From the NCBI RefSeq assembly GCF_000621785.1, contig NZ_KK211347.1:310001-374000 (forward strand): a DNA stretch of 64,000 nucleotides, given 5' to 3'. Of this stretch, positions 44,262-53,212 are shown one piece after another (position 1 is the first letter of the stretch; each line of letters opens with the position of its first letter). This DNA comes from Ruminococcus flavefaciens ND2009. Its GTDB lineage: Bacteria; Bacillota; Clostridia; Oscillospirales; Ruminococcaceae. A program made the translations under genes and the position numbers. Under the pieces are notes generated by a model. It was given only the letters and a program-made list of their open reading frames with translations. It was not told the DNA's origin and made no database searches.

Positions 44262-46904
44262 ATGGATCTTCTGCGCAGAGCGGCAGCCGCAATATCCGCA
44301 GCAGCAGCTGCTTCTTCACTCATCACCGCAGCGCCCTTCGCCCATGCAGAGGGCGGAGAGCTGCTCATAAACGAGGTCTGCACCCAGAACAAGGCCTCAT
44401 ATACCGACAGCTACGGAAAGGCTTCAGACTGGATAGAGCTGATAAATACTGGCAGCTCCGACCTTGACATCGGCGGCTTCGGCTTGTCGGAGGATCCGTC
44501 TGCGGCACCTGTTTTCGTATTTCCCGAGGGAACAGTTCTCGGCGCGGGAAAGCTCCTTGTGATAGCGGCTTCAAAGGACGCCTCCACGGAGAATGAGCTC
44601 CACACGGGCTTTGCACTCAGCAAGACAGGGGAGACCCTTGCCCTTTATTCTCCCGACGGCAGCTGTATACAGACACTTGAGGTGCCTGCTCTGAAAGAGG
44701 ACGAGACCTACGGCAGACTGCCCGTCAGCGGAACCATGAGCAAGATGAGACCTACTCCCGACGCCCCAAATGCGGCGGCAGTGGCTGAGCCTGTTTTCTC
44801 AATGGAGTCGGGCTTCTACAGTGCTGAACAGGGACTGTCCCTTAGTCTGAGCTCATCCGACACCATATACTACACACTGGACAGCTCCGACCCTACCACT
44901 TCGGGCACAGCGAAGGTCTATTCGGGAGCTATCCCCATGTATGACAGGAGCTCCGAGCCAAACGTGTACAGTGCCTACGAGCATGACAATACGGCGCAGT
45001 CCATAATCCTGTCCACCAACTATAAGGCAAGCTCCTCACTTTTCGACAAGGCGACTGTTGTGAGAGCTGCGGCAAAGAGCGCGGACGGCACATTCAGCTC
45101 AGTAGTCACCAACACCTACTTCGTCATGGACAACGATAAGCTTGCCTATTATTCAAATATCCCTGTCATATCAATGGTCACCGACCCGGACAATCTCTTT
45201 GACCCCGACAAGGGCATATATGTCTGCGGAAACCAGTTCCTTGAATGGAGAAGGACACAGCCCGGAGCCTTCAAGAGCGAGTGGAACTCCTCTAATATCG
45301 CCAATTTCTTCTCCAAGGGCAAGGAGTGGGAGAGACCTGCCACTATCACCATGTTTGAGGAGGGCGGACTCTGCTTCACCCAGGATATGGGCATAAGGAT
45401 AAAGGGCGCCTCCACACGCAACAGCCAGTCCAAGAGCTTCAATATCTACGCAAGGAGCGAGTACGGCGACTCAAAGCTGGAGTACCCCATACTCCCCGAT
45501 AACCTCAGCTGCGACGACAGCAAGCTGATAAAGAAGTACGATTCCTTCAGTCTCAGGGCTGTGGGCTGGGTGGACCGTATGCGCGAGCTGGCTGTCACCG
45601 ACCCGCTGAAAAAGCTGGACGACCTTGCCACCTATGACAGCAGGAGATGTATGCTGTTCATCGACGGTGAGCTCTGGGGAATGTACGACCTTCTGGAGAA
45701 GTGCTCCGACTATTATATACAGTCCAATTACGGCGTTCCTGCCGAGGACGTTTGTATCATCAAGAACGGCGAGCTTGAGGAGGGAACCGACTCTGCCTAT
45801 AATGAGCTGAAAGCCCTCAGCGACTACTGCAAGACCCATGACCTGAGCAGCAGCGAGGCTTATAACTATGTGGCTTCTCAGGTTGACCTTGACAGTATAA
45901 TGATGCACTACTGTGCGGGACTGTACCTGGGTACCTGGGACTGGCCCAACTATAACTATCTTGTGTGGAAAAACGGCGGACAGCCCATTGAGGGCAATGT
46001 CTACAGCGATGGAAAATGGCGCTTCGGTACCTTCGACCTTGACTATTCCGCAGGCATAACCTATGAGAGCTTCGGCGGAGTACAGGGCTATGCCCACGAT
46101 TCCTTCAGAAAGATGGACAAGTCCGTGAAGGAGATGCCCACAACCATATTCAAGGCGCTGCTTGCAAATGATGACTTCAAGAACCGCTTTGCAGCTATGT
46201 TCTCGGGCTTTGCAACGACCGTATATGAGCCTGACAAAATGGTTCAGCTCATAAGCCAACAGGAGCAGCAGTATATGCCCTATATGATAATGATGGGCTG
46301 GCGCTGGAACAGCGGAACTCCCAAGAAGGACTACAGCGGCTATTCAGCTGACCAGACGGCTTATTACTCCCGCGAGCTCAACACCATGAAGGACTTTTTC
46401 AGATACCGTCCCGAATACGCCATGAAGTTCATGAGAGAGTACCTGGGCATCAGCAGCGAGACCCTGTTCTGCACCGTTAAGACCTCAAAGGGCGGTACTG
46501 TCGAATACGGCGGAAATACTCTGCCTGCGGTGGACGGATTATGGTCTGGCAGCTTCTCACGAGGAGACAAGCTTACCTTTACCGCAGTCCCCGACAGCGG
46601 CTATGAGTTCGGCGGCTGGACAGGTGCTGTGACCTCGTCGGATAAGACAGTGACCGTTACTCTCAATGAGGCTGCGGAGCTGAGCTGCACATTCATAAAA
46701 AAGAACTATGAAAAGGGCGATGTGAACCTGGACGGAGCGGTAAATGTCTCCGACCTGGTAATGCTTCAGAAATACATCATAAGAGCCTCTGACCTTGCCG
46801 GAAATGACAGGGAGCAGAGCTGGAAGAACTCCGACCTTAACGGAGACGAGGACGTTGATTCTCTGGACGTTTCAGCTCTGAGGAAAAAGCTCATCGGCGT
46901 ATAA
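44262..46904 (+). CDS. Secreted CotH-kinase-like protein with lamin-tail domain and dockerin
   Basis: The 880-residue protein has a signal peptide (to AHAEGG, ~28), a lamin-tail domain at ~30-140 (LLINEVCTQNKAS ... DWIELINTG ... DLDIGGFGLSED), a chitobiase-like C-terminal Fn3-type linker near 180-290 (YTLDSSDPTTSG), and a CotH domain at ~295-680 with GIRIKGASTRNSQSKSF, FIDGELWGMYDLLEK and FGTFDLDYS. A beta-rich InlB-like repeat (YEFGGWTGAV) and a type I dockerin (GDVNLDGAVNVSDLVML, SDLNGDEDVDSLDVSAL) close it. CotH proteins are atypical protein kinases in spore formers and fungi. A docked, secreted one suggests a cellulosome structural or modifying role. Confidence 0.92.
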   Translation: MDLLRRAAAAISAAAAASSLITAAPFAHAEGGELLINEVCTQNKASYTDSYGKASDWIELINTGSSDLDIGGFGLSEDPSAAPVFVFPEGTVLGAGKLLVIAASKDASTENELHTGFALSKTGETLALYSPDGSCIQTLEVPALKEDETYGRLPVSGTMSKMRPTPDAPNAAAVAEPVFSMESGFYSAEQGLSLSLSSSDTIYYTLDSSDPTTSGTAKVYSGAIPMYDRSSEPNVYSAYEHDNTAQSIILSTNYKASSSLFDKATVVRAAAKSADGTFSSVVTNTYFVMDNDKLAYYSNIPVISMVTDPDNLFDPDKGIYVCGNQFLEWRRTQPGAFKSEWNSSNIANFFSKGKEWERPATITMFEEGGLCFTQDMGIRIKGASTRNSQSKSFNIYARSEYGDSKLEYPILPDNLSCDDSKLIKKYDSFSLRAVGWVDRMRELAVTDPLKKLDDLATYDSRRCMLFIDGELWGMYDLLEKCSDYYIQSNYGVPAEDVCIIKNGELEEGTDSAYNELKALSDYCKTHDLSSSEAYNYVASQVDLDSIMMHYCAGLYLGTWDWPNYNYLVWKNGGQPIEGNVYSDGKWRFGTFDLDYSAGITYESFGGVQGYAHDSFRKMDKSVKEMPTTIFKALLANDDFKNRFAAMFSGFATTVYEPDKMVQLISQQEQQYMPYMIMMGWRWNSGTPKKDYSGYSADQTAYYSRELNTMKDFFRYRPEYAMKFMREYLGISSETLFCTVKTSKGGTVEYGGNTLPAVDGLWSGSFSRGDKLTFTAVPDSGYEFGGWTGAVTSSDKTVTVTLNEAAELSCTFIKKNYEKGDVNLDGAVNVSDLVMLQKYIIRASDLAGNDREQSWKNSDLNGDEDVDSLDVSALRKKLIGV

Positions 46905-46910
46905 AAAGCG

Positions 46911-46938
46911 AAAACGGACTGCATTGCAGTCCGTTTTT
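46911..46938. terminator. Bidirectional terminator after the CotH gene
   Basis: AAAACGGACTGCA / TGCAGTCCGTTTT is a 12-13-bp stem with A and T tracts serving both strands between convergent genes. Confidence 0.88.
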
Positions 46939-47396
46939 CATAGTCTTTCTTTAATGAAGCTGAGAAGTCCGCGGCAGCCCTCCTCAATGTCGCGGTAGGC
47001 GGTACCGAAGTCGCCGCTGTACCAGGGGTCAGACACGTCGCTCCCCCGACCTGCGAAGGTGAGGAGCTTGTATATCTTCTCCTCCTTGTCGCTGCCGAAA
47101 ATGCGGTTCATATTGCGGATATTGGCGGAGTCCATTCCCACAAAAAGGTCATAGCGGTCATAGTCCGACTTTTTCAGCTGTACCGCTGTTTTGCCACGGC
47201 AGCTCATACCGTGGGCAGCCAGTTCTGCTCTTGCAGGGGGATACACGGGATTGCCCAGCTCCTCTGTGCTGGTGGCGGATGAGGAGATGAACAGTTCATC
47301 GCCCAGACCGCTTTCAGCCGCCAGCTTCTTCATTATAAATTCTGCCATAGGCGAGCGGCAGATATTGCCGTGGCAGACAAACATAACTCTTATCAT
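46938..47396 (-). CDS. Low-molecular-weight protein tyrosine phosphatase
   Basis: Start at 47396 follows a GAGAGG complement at 47406-47411; upstream in-frame sequence has no signal for translation. The 152-residue protein has the P-loop CHGNICRS (C-x5-R-S) at ~8-15 and the general-acid loop VSDPWYSGD near 120. It removes phosphate from protein tyrosines. Partners are not visible. Confidence 0.93.
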   Translation of the reverse strand: MIRVMFVCHGNICRSPMAEFIMKKLAAESGLGDELFISSSATSTEELGNPVYPPARAELAAHGMSCRGKTAVQLKKSDYDRYDLFVGMDSANIRNMNRIFGSDKEEKIYKLLTFAGRGSDVSDPWYSGDFGTAYRDIEEGCRGLLSFIKERL

Positions 47397-47543
47397 ACGT
47401 TTTTTCCTCTCTGATTCCATTTTATTTTTCCTCTGCCAAGTCTTTATTAGCGTCACCAATGCACTTTCATTATACCATAATCCTTCCGATTCATCAAGTG
47501 CGGAGACGGAACAGATACGGACTGAAAAAATGATCTTACCGCC

Positions 47544-47573
47544 TTGACTTTGCAGGCATGGGCAGTGTATAAT
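47544..47573 (+). promoter_or_regulatory. Promoter of the HAD hydrolase gene
   Basis: TTGACT at 47544-47549 and TATAAT at 47568-47573 have an 18-base spacer. Confidence 0.7.
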
Positions 47574-47610
47574 ACTTATATGCTTTCCAAAAAAGAAAAG
47601 GAATATAAAA

Positions 47611-48177
47611 ATGAAGGTATTTGATTTCGACAACACGCTTTATAACGGAGAAAGCGCGGTAGACCTGGCGCTTTTTATGATTAAGCAGAACAAGAGGATA
47701 ATCCTGTGGCTCCCCAGGATATTCTGGAACCTGATGAAGTACAAGCTGTGCCTTGTGAACAGGGACAGCATGGAGCAGACCATAAATGAGTTCCTGGGTG
47801 TAATACTCCGTGACAAGGAGGAGCTCTTTGAGCAGACGCGGCAGTTCTGGCGGACTCATTCACGCAAGCTGAACAGGAACGTCATAAGCAGGATAAGTCC
47901 CGATGACATCATCATTTCCGCAGGTCCCGATTTCCTGCTTAAAGCCATAAAAAAGAAGCTGGGCACCTCACATCTGCTGTGCTCCGAGATAGACTATGAT
48001 AGCCAAAAGGTGATCCGTCTCAACTTCGGCGAAAATAAAGTGAAACGGTTCAGAGAGCTTTACGGAGATACTGCCATAGACAGCTTCTATACGGACTCCT
48101 ACAATGACAGGGCTATGATGGACATATCGGATAAGGTATTTCTGGTGAGCAGCGGAAGGATAAAGCGTATAAAATAG
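47611..48177 (+). CDS. HAD-superfamily hydrolase (PSP/SerB-like class)
   Basis: The 188-residue protein has HAD motif I FDFDNTLYNGES (nucleophile Asp near residue 5), motif II Ser in IISAGPDF, motif III Lys near KVKRF, and motif IV DSYNDRAMM with acidic residues. The small helical cap at ~20-85 fits the class C1 subgroup close to phosphoserine phosphatase. The substrate is unknown. Confidence 0.86.
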   Translation: MKVFDFDNTLYNGESAVDLALFMIKQNKRIILWLPRIFWNLMKYKLCLVNRDSMEQTINEFLGVILRDKEELFEQTRQFWRTHSRKLNRNVISRISPDDIIISAGPDFLLKAIKKKLGTSHLLCSEIDYDSQKVIRLNFGENKVKRFRELYGDTAIDSFYTDSYNDRAMMDISDKVFLVSSGRIKRIK

Positions 48178-48266
48178 CTCCGTCTTCCTTGACATTCCGC
48201 GGCAGTGATGATATAATGAAAAAGCCTTATATACCGACAAATACTCAGACATAAAGGAGAGATCTT

Positions 48267-49073
48267 ATGAAGGAAGAAAAAACTGCAAAAAAGAAAAGAT
48301 GGCCGAAGGTGCTGCTGGTCATACTCATCATCATCGCACTTCTGGCAGGCTTCATCACATTCAATGCCTCAAAGAATATGAAGGTCATGAACAGGACCCT
48401 GGATTCGGGCATGGAGACCATTTCAAGATACGCAACAGTCACTCACGTTGACGCAGGGGACTTCTCACAGATAAAGATATACGGTCTTATGAAGTTTAAC
48501 GTGTCACAGTACGACATCAAGGACCTGGGTAATCTTTCCGTAATGACCGTGAATATGGGCTTTATGCAGATGGTCTCATACGTTATAACTCCATATGAGA
48601 AGAATATGCCCCTGCTCTCCATGGACTTCATGTACATAATGGGTAAGCGCAAGGCTTATGCGGAGTTCTATGACCTGGTGCCCGACAAGACTGCTCCCGA
48701 ATATGCAGGCGTGATCGATGCCATGAAGGAGTTTGAGAGCAAGTACAGCAGCCTTGAGGACATCACCACGGAACCTGCCTGGTATGACGATCTTATGACC
48801 GTAGCCCTCCACAAAGCAGGCAAGCGCGCTGATGACGAAAAGATAGAGGAGATGTTCTGCGATGCTATCTCCATATATATGGATCAGGCGAACTCCCTCG
48901 AAAAGTTGACTCCCGAGGAGCAGGCTGCGAAGCTGGCACTGACCCAGGAGTACTCCGACAACCTTATATCAAAGGGCGGAGTTTCCACAGATGTGTTCAA
49001 GAAGGCACTGGGCGAGGAGAAGACCAAGGAATTTTTTGACAAGGTATTCTTCGGAACAGAGAGCAGAAAGTAA
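48267..49073 (+). CDS. Membrane-anchored protein of unknown function
   Basis: The 268-residue protein starts with a Lys-rich segment and one membrane helix (VLLVILIIIALLAGFITFNA), followed by an extracytoplasmic domain with the segments YGLMKFNVSQYDIKDLG and MQMVSYVITPYEKNMPLLS. The C-terminus is helical and charged. AAGGAGA lies 8 bases before the start. I recognise no family. A terminator follows at 49088. Confidence 0.8.
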   Translation: MKEEKTAKKKRWPKVLLVILIIIALLAGFITFNASKNMKVMNRTLDSGMETISRYATVTHVDAGDFSQIKIYGLMKFNVSQYDIKDLGNLSVMTVNMGFMQMVSYVITPYEKNMPLLSMDFMYIMGKRKAYAEFYDLVPDKTAPEYAGVIDAMKEFESKYSSLEDITTEPAWYDDLMTVALHKAGKRADDEKIEEMFCDAISIYMDQANSLEKLTPEEQAAKLALTQEYSDNLISKGGVSTDVFKKALGEEKTKEFFDKVFFGTESRK

Positions 49074-49087
49074 TATAATAAAAGCAC

Positions 49088-49124
49088 AAGCCCCTGAGCG
49101 GATTAATTGCTCAGGGGCTTTATT
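49088..49124. terminator. Bidirectional terminator
   Basis: AAGCCCCTGAGC / GCTCAGGGGCTT is a 12-bp stem with a 9-base loop between convergent genes. Confidence 0.85.
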
Positions 49125-49144
49125 CTGTACTTAAAACCGAACTG

Positions 49145-49807
49145 TCATTTGCATTTGTGACCCGAAGCAGCTTCAAAATTGTACTTTACGATACCCAGGT
49201 CAATCTTTGTCATCATGCCGTTCTTGGTGGTGATGACAGGCTCGTCTCCGTCGAGAGTCACGAAGAACTTCTGCTCGTTGAGGGCTGTAGGAGCCATCAT
49301 GGCAGCGATGAGACCTGTTCTGAACCACTGGGGCATTTCATCGCGGGGGACGTCGCAGAGCTTCTCTACAGGCTTTGAACGGTGCTTGGTGCCCTCGTTG
49401 GCGCCGTAGCCGATAGAGATAACGCAGACCAGCTTTTCATCTGAGGCTACTTCTGCCTGCTGCTTGCGTTTTCCGTAGGTACCTGCCACCCAGCAGGTGT
49501 TGAGACCCATCTGCTGTGCAGCGAGAACTATCTTCTGTCCGTAATAGCCGCAGAGCTCGTCCAGATTTTCAAGGGACTTCTTGCCGACTAATGCGATATA
49601 GTTGTTTGCGTTGGTGAATTTGCCGTAGTGTGCCAGGAAAGTATTGAAGCACATAGGCTCGTCGTAGATTATCTGTATCCTGAGCCCGCTCTCCTCACAG
49701 CATGAGCTGATGATCTCCGCAAGCTGGTCTCTGTGCTCCTGAGAGATGGGCTTGCTGAGGTACTGTCTTACGCTGTGTCGTGAGCTTATTGCTTCCTTGA
49801 TGTTCAT
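49145..49807 (-). CDS. Nitroreductase-family protein
   Basis: Start at 49807 is chosen because a GAGGGA-type ribosome binding site precedes it. The 220-residue protein begins MNIKEAISSRHSVRQYLSKP, the FMN-phosphate-binding Arg-Ser/His-Ser-x-Arg pattern of the nitroreductase family. The central QKIVLAAQQMGLNTCWVAGTYG matches the family's second half. It is an FMN-dependent NAD(P)H oxidoreductase; the substrate is unknown. Confidence 0.9.
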   Translation of the reverse strand: MNIKEAISSRHSVRQYLSKPISQEHRDQLAEIISSCCEESGLRIQIIYDEPMCFNTFLAHYGKFTNANNYIALVGKKSLENLDELCGYYGQKIVLAAQQMGLNTCWVAGTYGKRKQQAEVASDEKLVCVISIGYGANEGTKHRSKPVEKLCDVPRDEMPQWFRTGLIAAMMAPTALNEQKFFVTLDGDEPVITTKNGMMTKIDLGIVKYNFEAASGHKCK

Positions 49808-49976
49808 AGGATCCCTCTTTTCTGCAAAAAACTGCATTTTTTCTAATTTTAGCACATTTTTGCTCATAATGCAAGATGATAATGATATTTTTTTGTTAAA
49901 TTCACTGCGATTTTTCGGGAGTTTCCTTGACAGTCCCTCTTTGCGCTGATATAATTGAATAAAAAGGAGTGAGACC

Positions 49977-51095
49977 ATGGACAAGAGGAGCTTTACCCAA
50001 AAAGCCGGCATTGCTGCCGACGTGCTCATGTACCTGATACTGCTGGTGCAGATGCTGTACGTCTTTACGGGAAATATCATACATGAATGGCTGGGAATTG
50101 GCTTTTTTCTGTGCCTTATAGTTCATATCATACTGAAGCGGAAGGTCATAGCAGGAATGTGGAAGGGCGGAAAAAAGTCTGCTGCAAGACGATTCTCCGA
50201 CATAGTCACAGTGCTGCTTTTCCTGTGCATAATAGTTCTCATGCTGAGCAGTATGGGAGTTTCAAGGCTGCTGTTCCCCTGGTTCAGGTTTATGGGCAGC
50301 AGTGACTTCCACCGCTATATGGCGACGGCGGTGCTTACACTGGCAGTTGTCCACGGCGGTATGCACGGCTTTATCCGCACGAAGAAAAAGAAGACCGCAG
50401 CCCTTCTCATTGCCGCAGGCGCAGCAGCTTCCATAGCCATAGGACTGGCGCTGGTGCCCTATATGAACAGGCATTTCAGGACCGTCACCGTTGACCGCTC
50501 ACAGGCTGTGGAGGGTGAGAAGGTAGAATGGAGCGGCAGCAAGCCCCTTGTGGTGTACTTCACAAGAGTGGGCAACACCGACTTCGAGGAGGACGTTGAC
50601 GCAGTATCGGGAGCTTCACTCATGCTCTGCGACGGGGAGCTCACAGGCAGCAACAGGCTCATTGCGGAAATGGTATGCAACGCTCTGGACTGCGATATGA
50701 AGGCGATAAACGTCACGGGCGAGAAGTATCCCTCCTCCTATGGAGATACGGTCTCTGTTGCAGGAAAGGAGCTCCGCAGCAACGCCCGTCCGGATATTGA
50801 GCCTGTGAATGTTTCGGGCTATGACAGTATCATTCTCGTCTATCCCATATGGTGGGGGACGGTCCCCATGCCCGTTGCCACATTCCTTGAGAGCACAGAC
50901 CTCAGCGGAAAGCACATATATCTCATTGCCACACAGGGCAGCAGCGGCTTCGTAAAGAGCACCGAGGATATATGCGGAATGGCAGAGGGAGCGGAGGTCA
51001 CCGAGGTGGTGAGCATCTACTGCGATGACATTCCAACAGCCAGACAGACCATTGCGGACGAGCTGAAAAAAAATATCAGGATAAAAAATGTATGA
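49977..51095 (+). CDS. Membrane domain-flavodoxin fusion protein
   Basis: The 372-residue protein has an N-terminal four-helix membrane module with His residues in helices (HEWLGIGFFLCLIVHIIL, RYMATAVLTLAVVHGGMHGF), resembling the DUF4405-type haem-binding or ferric-reductase-like membrane fold, then a fifth helix, then a flavodoxin-like domain from ~residue 190 (VVYFTRVGNTDF, SRARPDIEPVN-type strand, VYPIWWGTVPMP). It may move electrons between a membrane haem and FMN (inference). Note that the usual Thr/Ser-rich FMN phosphate loop is partly altered (FTRVGNTD). Confidence 0.82.
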   Translation: MDKRSFTQKAGIAADVLMYLILLVQMLYVFTGNIIHEWLGIGFFLCLIVHIILKRKVIAGMWKGGKKSAARRFSDIVTVLLFLCIIVLMLSSMGVSRLLFPWFRFMGSSDFHRYMATAVLTLAVVHGGMHGFIRTKKKKTAALLIAAGAAASIAIGLALVPYMNRHFRTVTVDRSQAVEGEKVEWSGSKPLVVYFTRVGNTDFEEDVDAVSGASLMLCDGELTGSNRLIAEMVCNALDCDMKAINVTGEKYPSSYGDTVSVAGKELRSNARPDIEPVNVSGYDSIILVYPIWWGTVPMPVATFLESTDLSGKHIYLIATQGSSGFVKSTEDICGMAEGAEVTEVVSIYCDDIPTARQTIADELKKNIRIKNV

Positions 51096-51132
51096 CCGCC
51101 GTTTACGGAAAACGTAAGCGGCGGTCTTTTTA
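51093..51132 (+). terminator. Terminator after the flavodoxin fusion gene
   Basis: GACCGCCGTTTACG / CGTAAGCGGCGGTC is a 14-bp stem with one T-G pair and a short A-rich loop, followed by TTTTT. Confidence 0.88.
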
Positions 51133-51187
51133 TGTGAAGCCTACAGCAAATCTGTTATCATAACGGAGCTTTTTTGACAGAATGGAG

Positions 51188-51216
51188 TTGCAGAGACAGT
51201 CACTCCGTGATATACT
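51188..51216 (+). promoter_or_regulatory. Promoter of the ECF S-component operon
   Basis: TTGCAG at 51188-51193 and TATACT at 51211-51216 have a 17-base spacer. A small hairpin GGCTGC/GCAGCC lies at ~51224-51239 in the leader. Confidence 0.6.
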
Positions 51217-51286
51217 GTACTACGGCTGCTGAGGCAGCCTGATATTATGTTATGATGTTAGACTTTTCTAACAGACGGAGGTTTTT

Positions 51287-51856
51287 ATGAAAGGCAAGGA
51301 TCTGATAAACATTGGTATTTTTTCTGCCATTTACTTTGTGGTAGTCATGGTATTCGCGATGCTGGGATTTATCCCGGTATTCATGCCGCTCCTGGCTGTG
51401 CTGGTGCCCATAGTCGGCGGAATACCATTCATGCTCTTTCTCACAAAGGTGAAGAAGTTCGGAATGATACTCATTATGAGCATTATCATGGGCATTATGA
51501 TGATACTGACGGGTATGGGCTTCTTCACGGTAATAGTCAGTGCAGTCACAGGTCTCTGTGCAGAGCTGATCTACAGGAGCGGACAGTATAAGAGCGCCGC
51601 AAAGGCGGTTCTGACCCACGGCTTTTTCAGTATGTGGCTCTGGGGAAACTACCTGCCCCTGTTCTTCACGGCGGATAAGTACTGGTCCACACGTAAGGAT
51701 TTCGGTCAGGACTACATCGACGCCCTCACAAAGCTCATGCCAATGTGGATGTGTCCCGTGCTTCTGGTGACTGCCTTTGTATGCGGCATAATCGGCGGAC
51801 TTCTCGGCAAGGCGCTGATGAAGAAGCACTTCGTCAAGGCAGGGATAGTATGGTAA
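51287..51856 (+). CDS. MptD-family ECF transporter S component
   Basis: The 189-residue protein has five to six membrane helices and matches the MptD/Trep_Strep family of energy-coupling-factor substrate-binding proteins (DLINIGIFSAIYFVVVM, GIPFMLFLTKVKKFG). These bind an unknown substrate, often near AraC regulators and exporter-fold ABC pairs. It overlaps the T-component gene by 7 bases. No ECF ATPase genes lie nearby. Confidence 0.85.
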   Translation: MKGKDLINIGIFSAIYFVVVMVFAMLGFIPVFMPLLAVLVPIVGGIPFMLFLTKVKKFGMILIMSIIMGIMMILTGMGFFTVIVSAVTGLCAELIYRSGQYKSAAKAVLTHGFFSMWLWGNYLPLFFTADKYWSTRKDFGQDYIDALTKLMPMWMCPVLLVTAFVCGIIGGLLGKALMKKHFVKAGIVW

Positions 51857-52215
51857 AGCTTGACCCGAGGACAAAGCTGCTGCTCCTCCTCGCTGAGGCA
51901 GTGATAGTTCTGGGACAACTCGGAGGAGGCAATGCAGAGCCCTTCAAGACTGTATTCATGGTTCTGCCCTTCCTGCTGCTCCTCACTGTGAAAAAGTTCA
52001 GGACCGCGGTCATCGGTGCAGTGCTCCTTGGACTTGGGCTGGCAGCAGGGCATATCTTCACAGAGGGCAGGGGAGCCATAGTCCTGCTGATGTGCAGCGG
52101 CATACTCACAAGGTTCGTGCCAAGCCTTATGATGGGGAATTACGTCATGAGCAGCACCGGGGTCAGCGAGTTCATCGAAGCCTGCTGCACAAATATAATC
52201 AGACTGGAGAGCTGA
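51850..52215 (+). CDS. ECF transporter T component, C-terminally truncated
   Basis: The 121-residue protein begins VKLDPRTKLLLLLAEAVIVL and has membrane helices to FVPSLMMGNYVMSSTGVSEF, matching the first half of EcfT/CbiQ. Family members are ~220-260 residues and continue with a helical region bearing Ala-Arg-Gly-type coupling motifs that contact the ATPases. Here the sequence leaves the family just after VSEFIEA and stops at IIRLES. Coupling helices are absent, so it is probably a non-functional remnant. The next gene starts 1 base later. Confidence 0.8.
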   Translation: MVKLDPRTKLLLLLAEAVIVLGQLGGGNAEPFKTVFMVLPFLLLLTVKKFRTAVIGAVLLGLGLAAGHIFTEGRGAIVLLMCSGILTRFVPSLMMGNYVMSSTGVSEFIEACCTNIIRLES

Positions 52216-52216
52216 A

Positions 52217-53212
52217 ATGAATAATACGCTTTACGAAATGCTTGACGATCTCAACAGCTTTTACAAATGCTCCAATGTTTACCAGGTGGCAGCAGATGAG
52301 AACTGCCGTGTGCTCCGTATGAACGGCAAGGGCGGAGAGGGCTTCATGACTCTTTATCGGGTGTTCGAGGGGATATACCTTATGTACAATGACTTCCATA
52401 TGCAGGAGTGCGACTCCGACTATCAGGCGGCTGACACTCTGCTTTGCATAGACCACTGCCGCGAGGGACGCATAGAGCATGAGGCAGGCCACGGCATACG
52501 CTACTGCATGGAGCCAGGCGACATCAGGATAGACCGCCGTGTCCATCACAAGGGAGTTGTGAGAATGCCCCTTTCGCATTATCACGGCATAACCATAGTC
52601 TTCCAGACGGAGCTGGCGGAGAACTCTCTCCGCAGGGAAGTTTCCTCGCTGGATATTGACCTGCACAGGCTGTCGGAGAAATTCTGTCCCGACGACAGGG
52701 AGTGTCTTATACGGGCAGATGATACGCTCAACAACGTGTTCCAGCAGCTCTACAACGTCCCCGAGCAGCGGCGCGGCGACTTTTTCAGGGTAAAGGTCAT
52801 AGAGCTCCTGCTTCACATGGACGTTATATCTCCGGACAGCTTCGCAGTGGAGAGACAGTATTTCTCCGCAGTGCAGGCTGAGAGGGTCAAGGCGGTCCAT
52901 GACATTATAACTGCCCACCCGGACAGGAATTACACTATCGGCGAACTGGCTGAGCTCTGCGGACTTCCCTCAGCAACCATGAGAAAGTGTTTCAAGGGAA
53001 TGTACGGAAGTCCCGTTTACCAGTTCATCAGAAATTACCGTATGCAGTATGCTGCGGACCTGCTTCTCTCTGACAGGAGCAGGCTCATCGCGGACATCGC
53101 CCAGAGCGTGGGCTATGACAATGCCTCAAAGTTCTCGGCAGCATTCCGCGCAGTTATGGGGGTAACTCCCCAGAATTACCGAAAAGGAGGAGACAGATTT
53201 GGTAAAGGATAA
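52217..53212 (+). CDS. AraC-family transcriptional regulator
   Basis: The 331-residue protein has an N-terminal ligand or dimerisation domain and a C-terminal AraC double helix-turn-helix (YTIGELAELCGLPSATMRKC, then IADIAQSVGYDNASKFSAAF and the terminal VTPQNYRK). It overlaps the next ABC gene by 14 bases and probably controls this operon. In siderophore systems such regulators sense the imported siderophore (YbtA-like); that is a possibility only. Confidence 0.92.
   Translation: MNNTLYEMLDDLNSFYKCSNVYQVAADENCRVLRMNGKGGEGFMTLYRVFEGIYLMYNDFHMQECDSDYQAADTLLCIDHCREGRIEHEAGHGIRYCMEPGDIRIDRRVHHKGVVRMPLSHYHGITIVFQTELAENSLRREVSSLDIDLHRLSEKFCPDDRECLIRADDTLNNVFQQLYNVPEQRRGDFFRVKVIELLLHMDVISPDSFAVERQYFSAVQAERVKAVHDIITAHPDRNYTIGELAELCGLPSATMRKCFKGMYGSPVYQFIRNYRMQYAADLLLSDRSRLIADIAQSVGYDNASKFSAAFRAVMGVTPQNYRKGGDRFGKG

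Noticed and set aside
45471..46259. Minus-strand open frame in the CotH gene
   Set aside because: Shadow of the CotH coding sequence.
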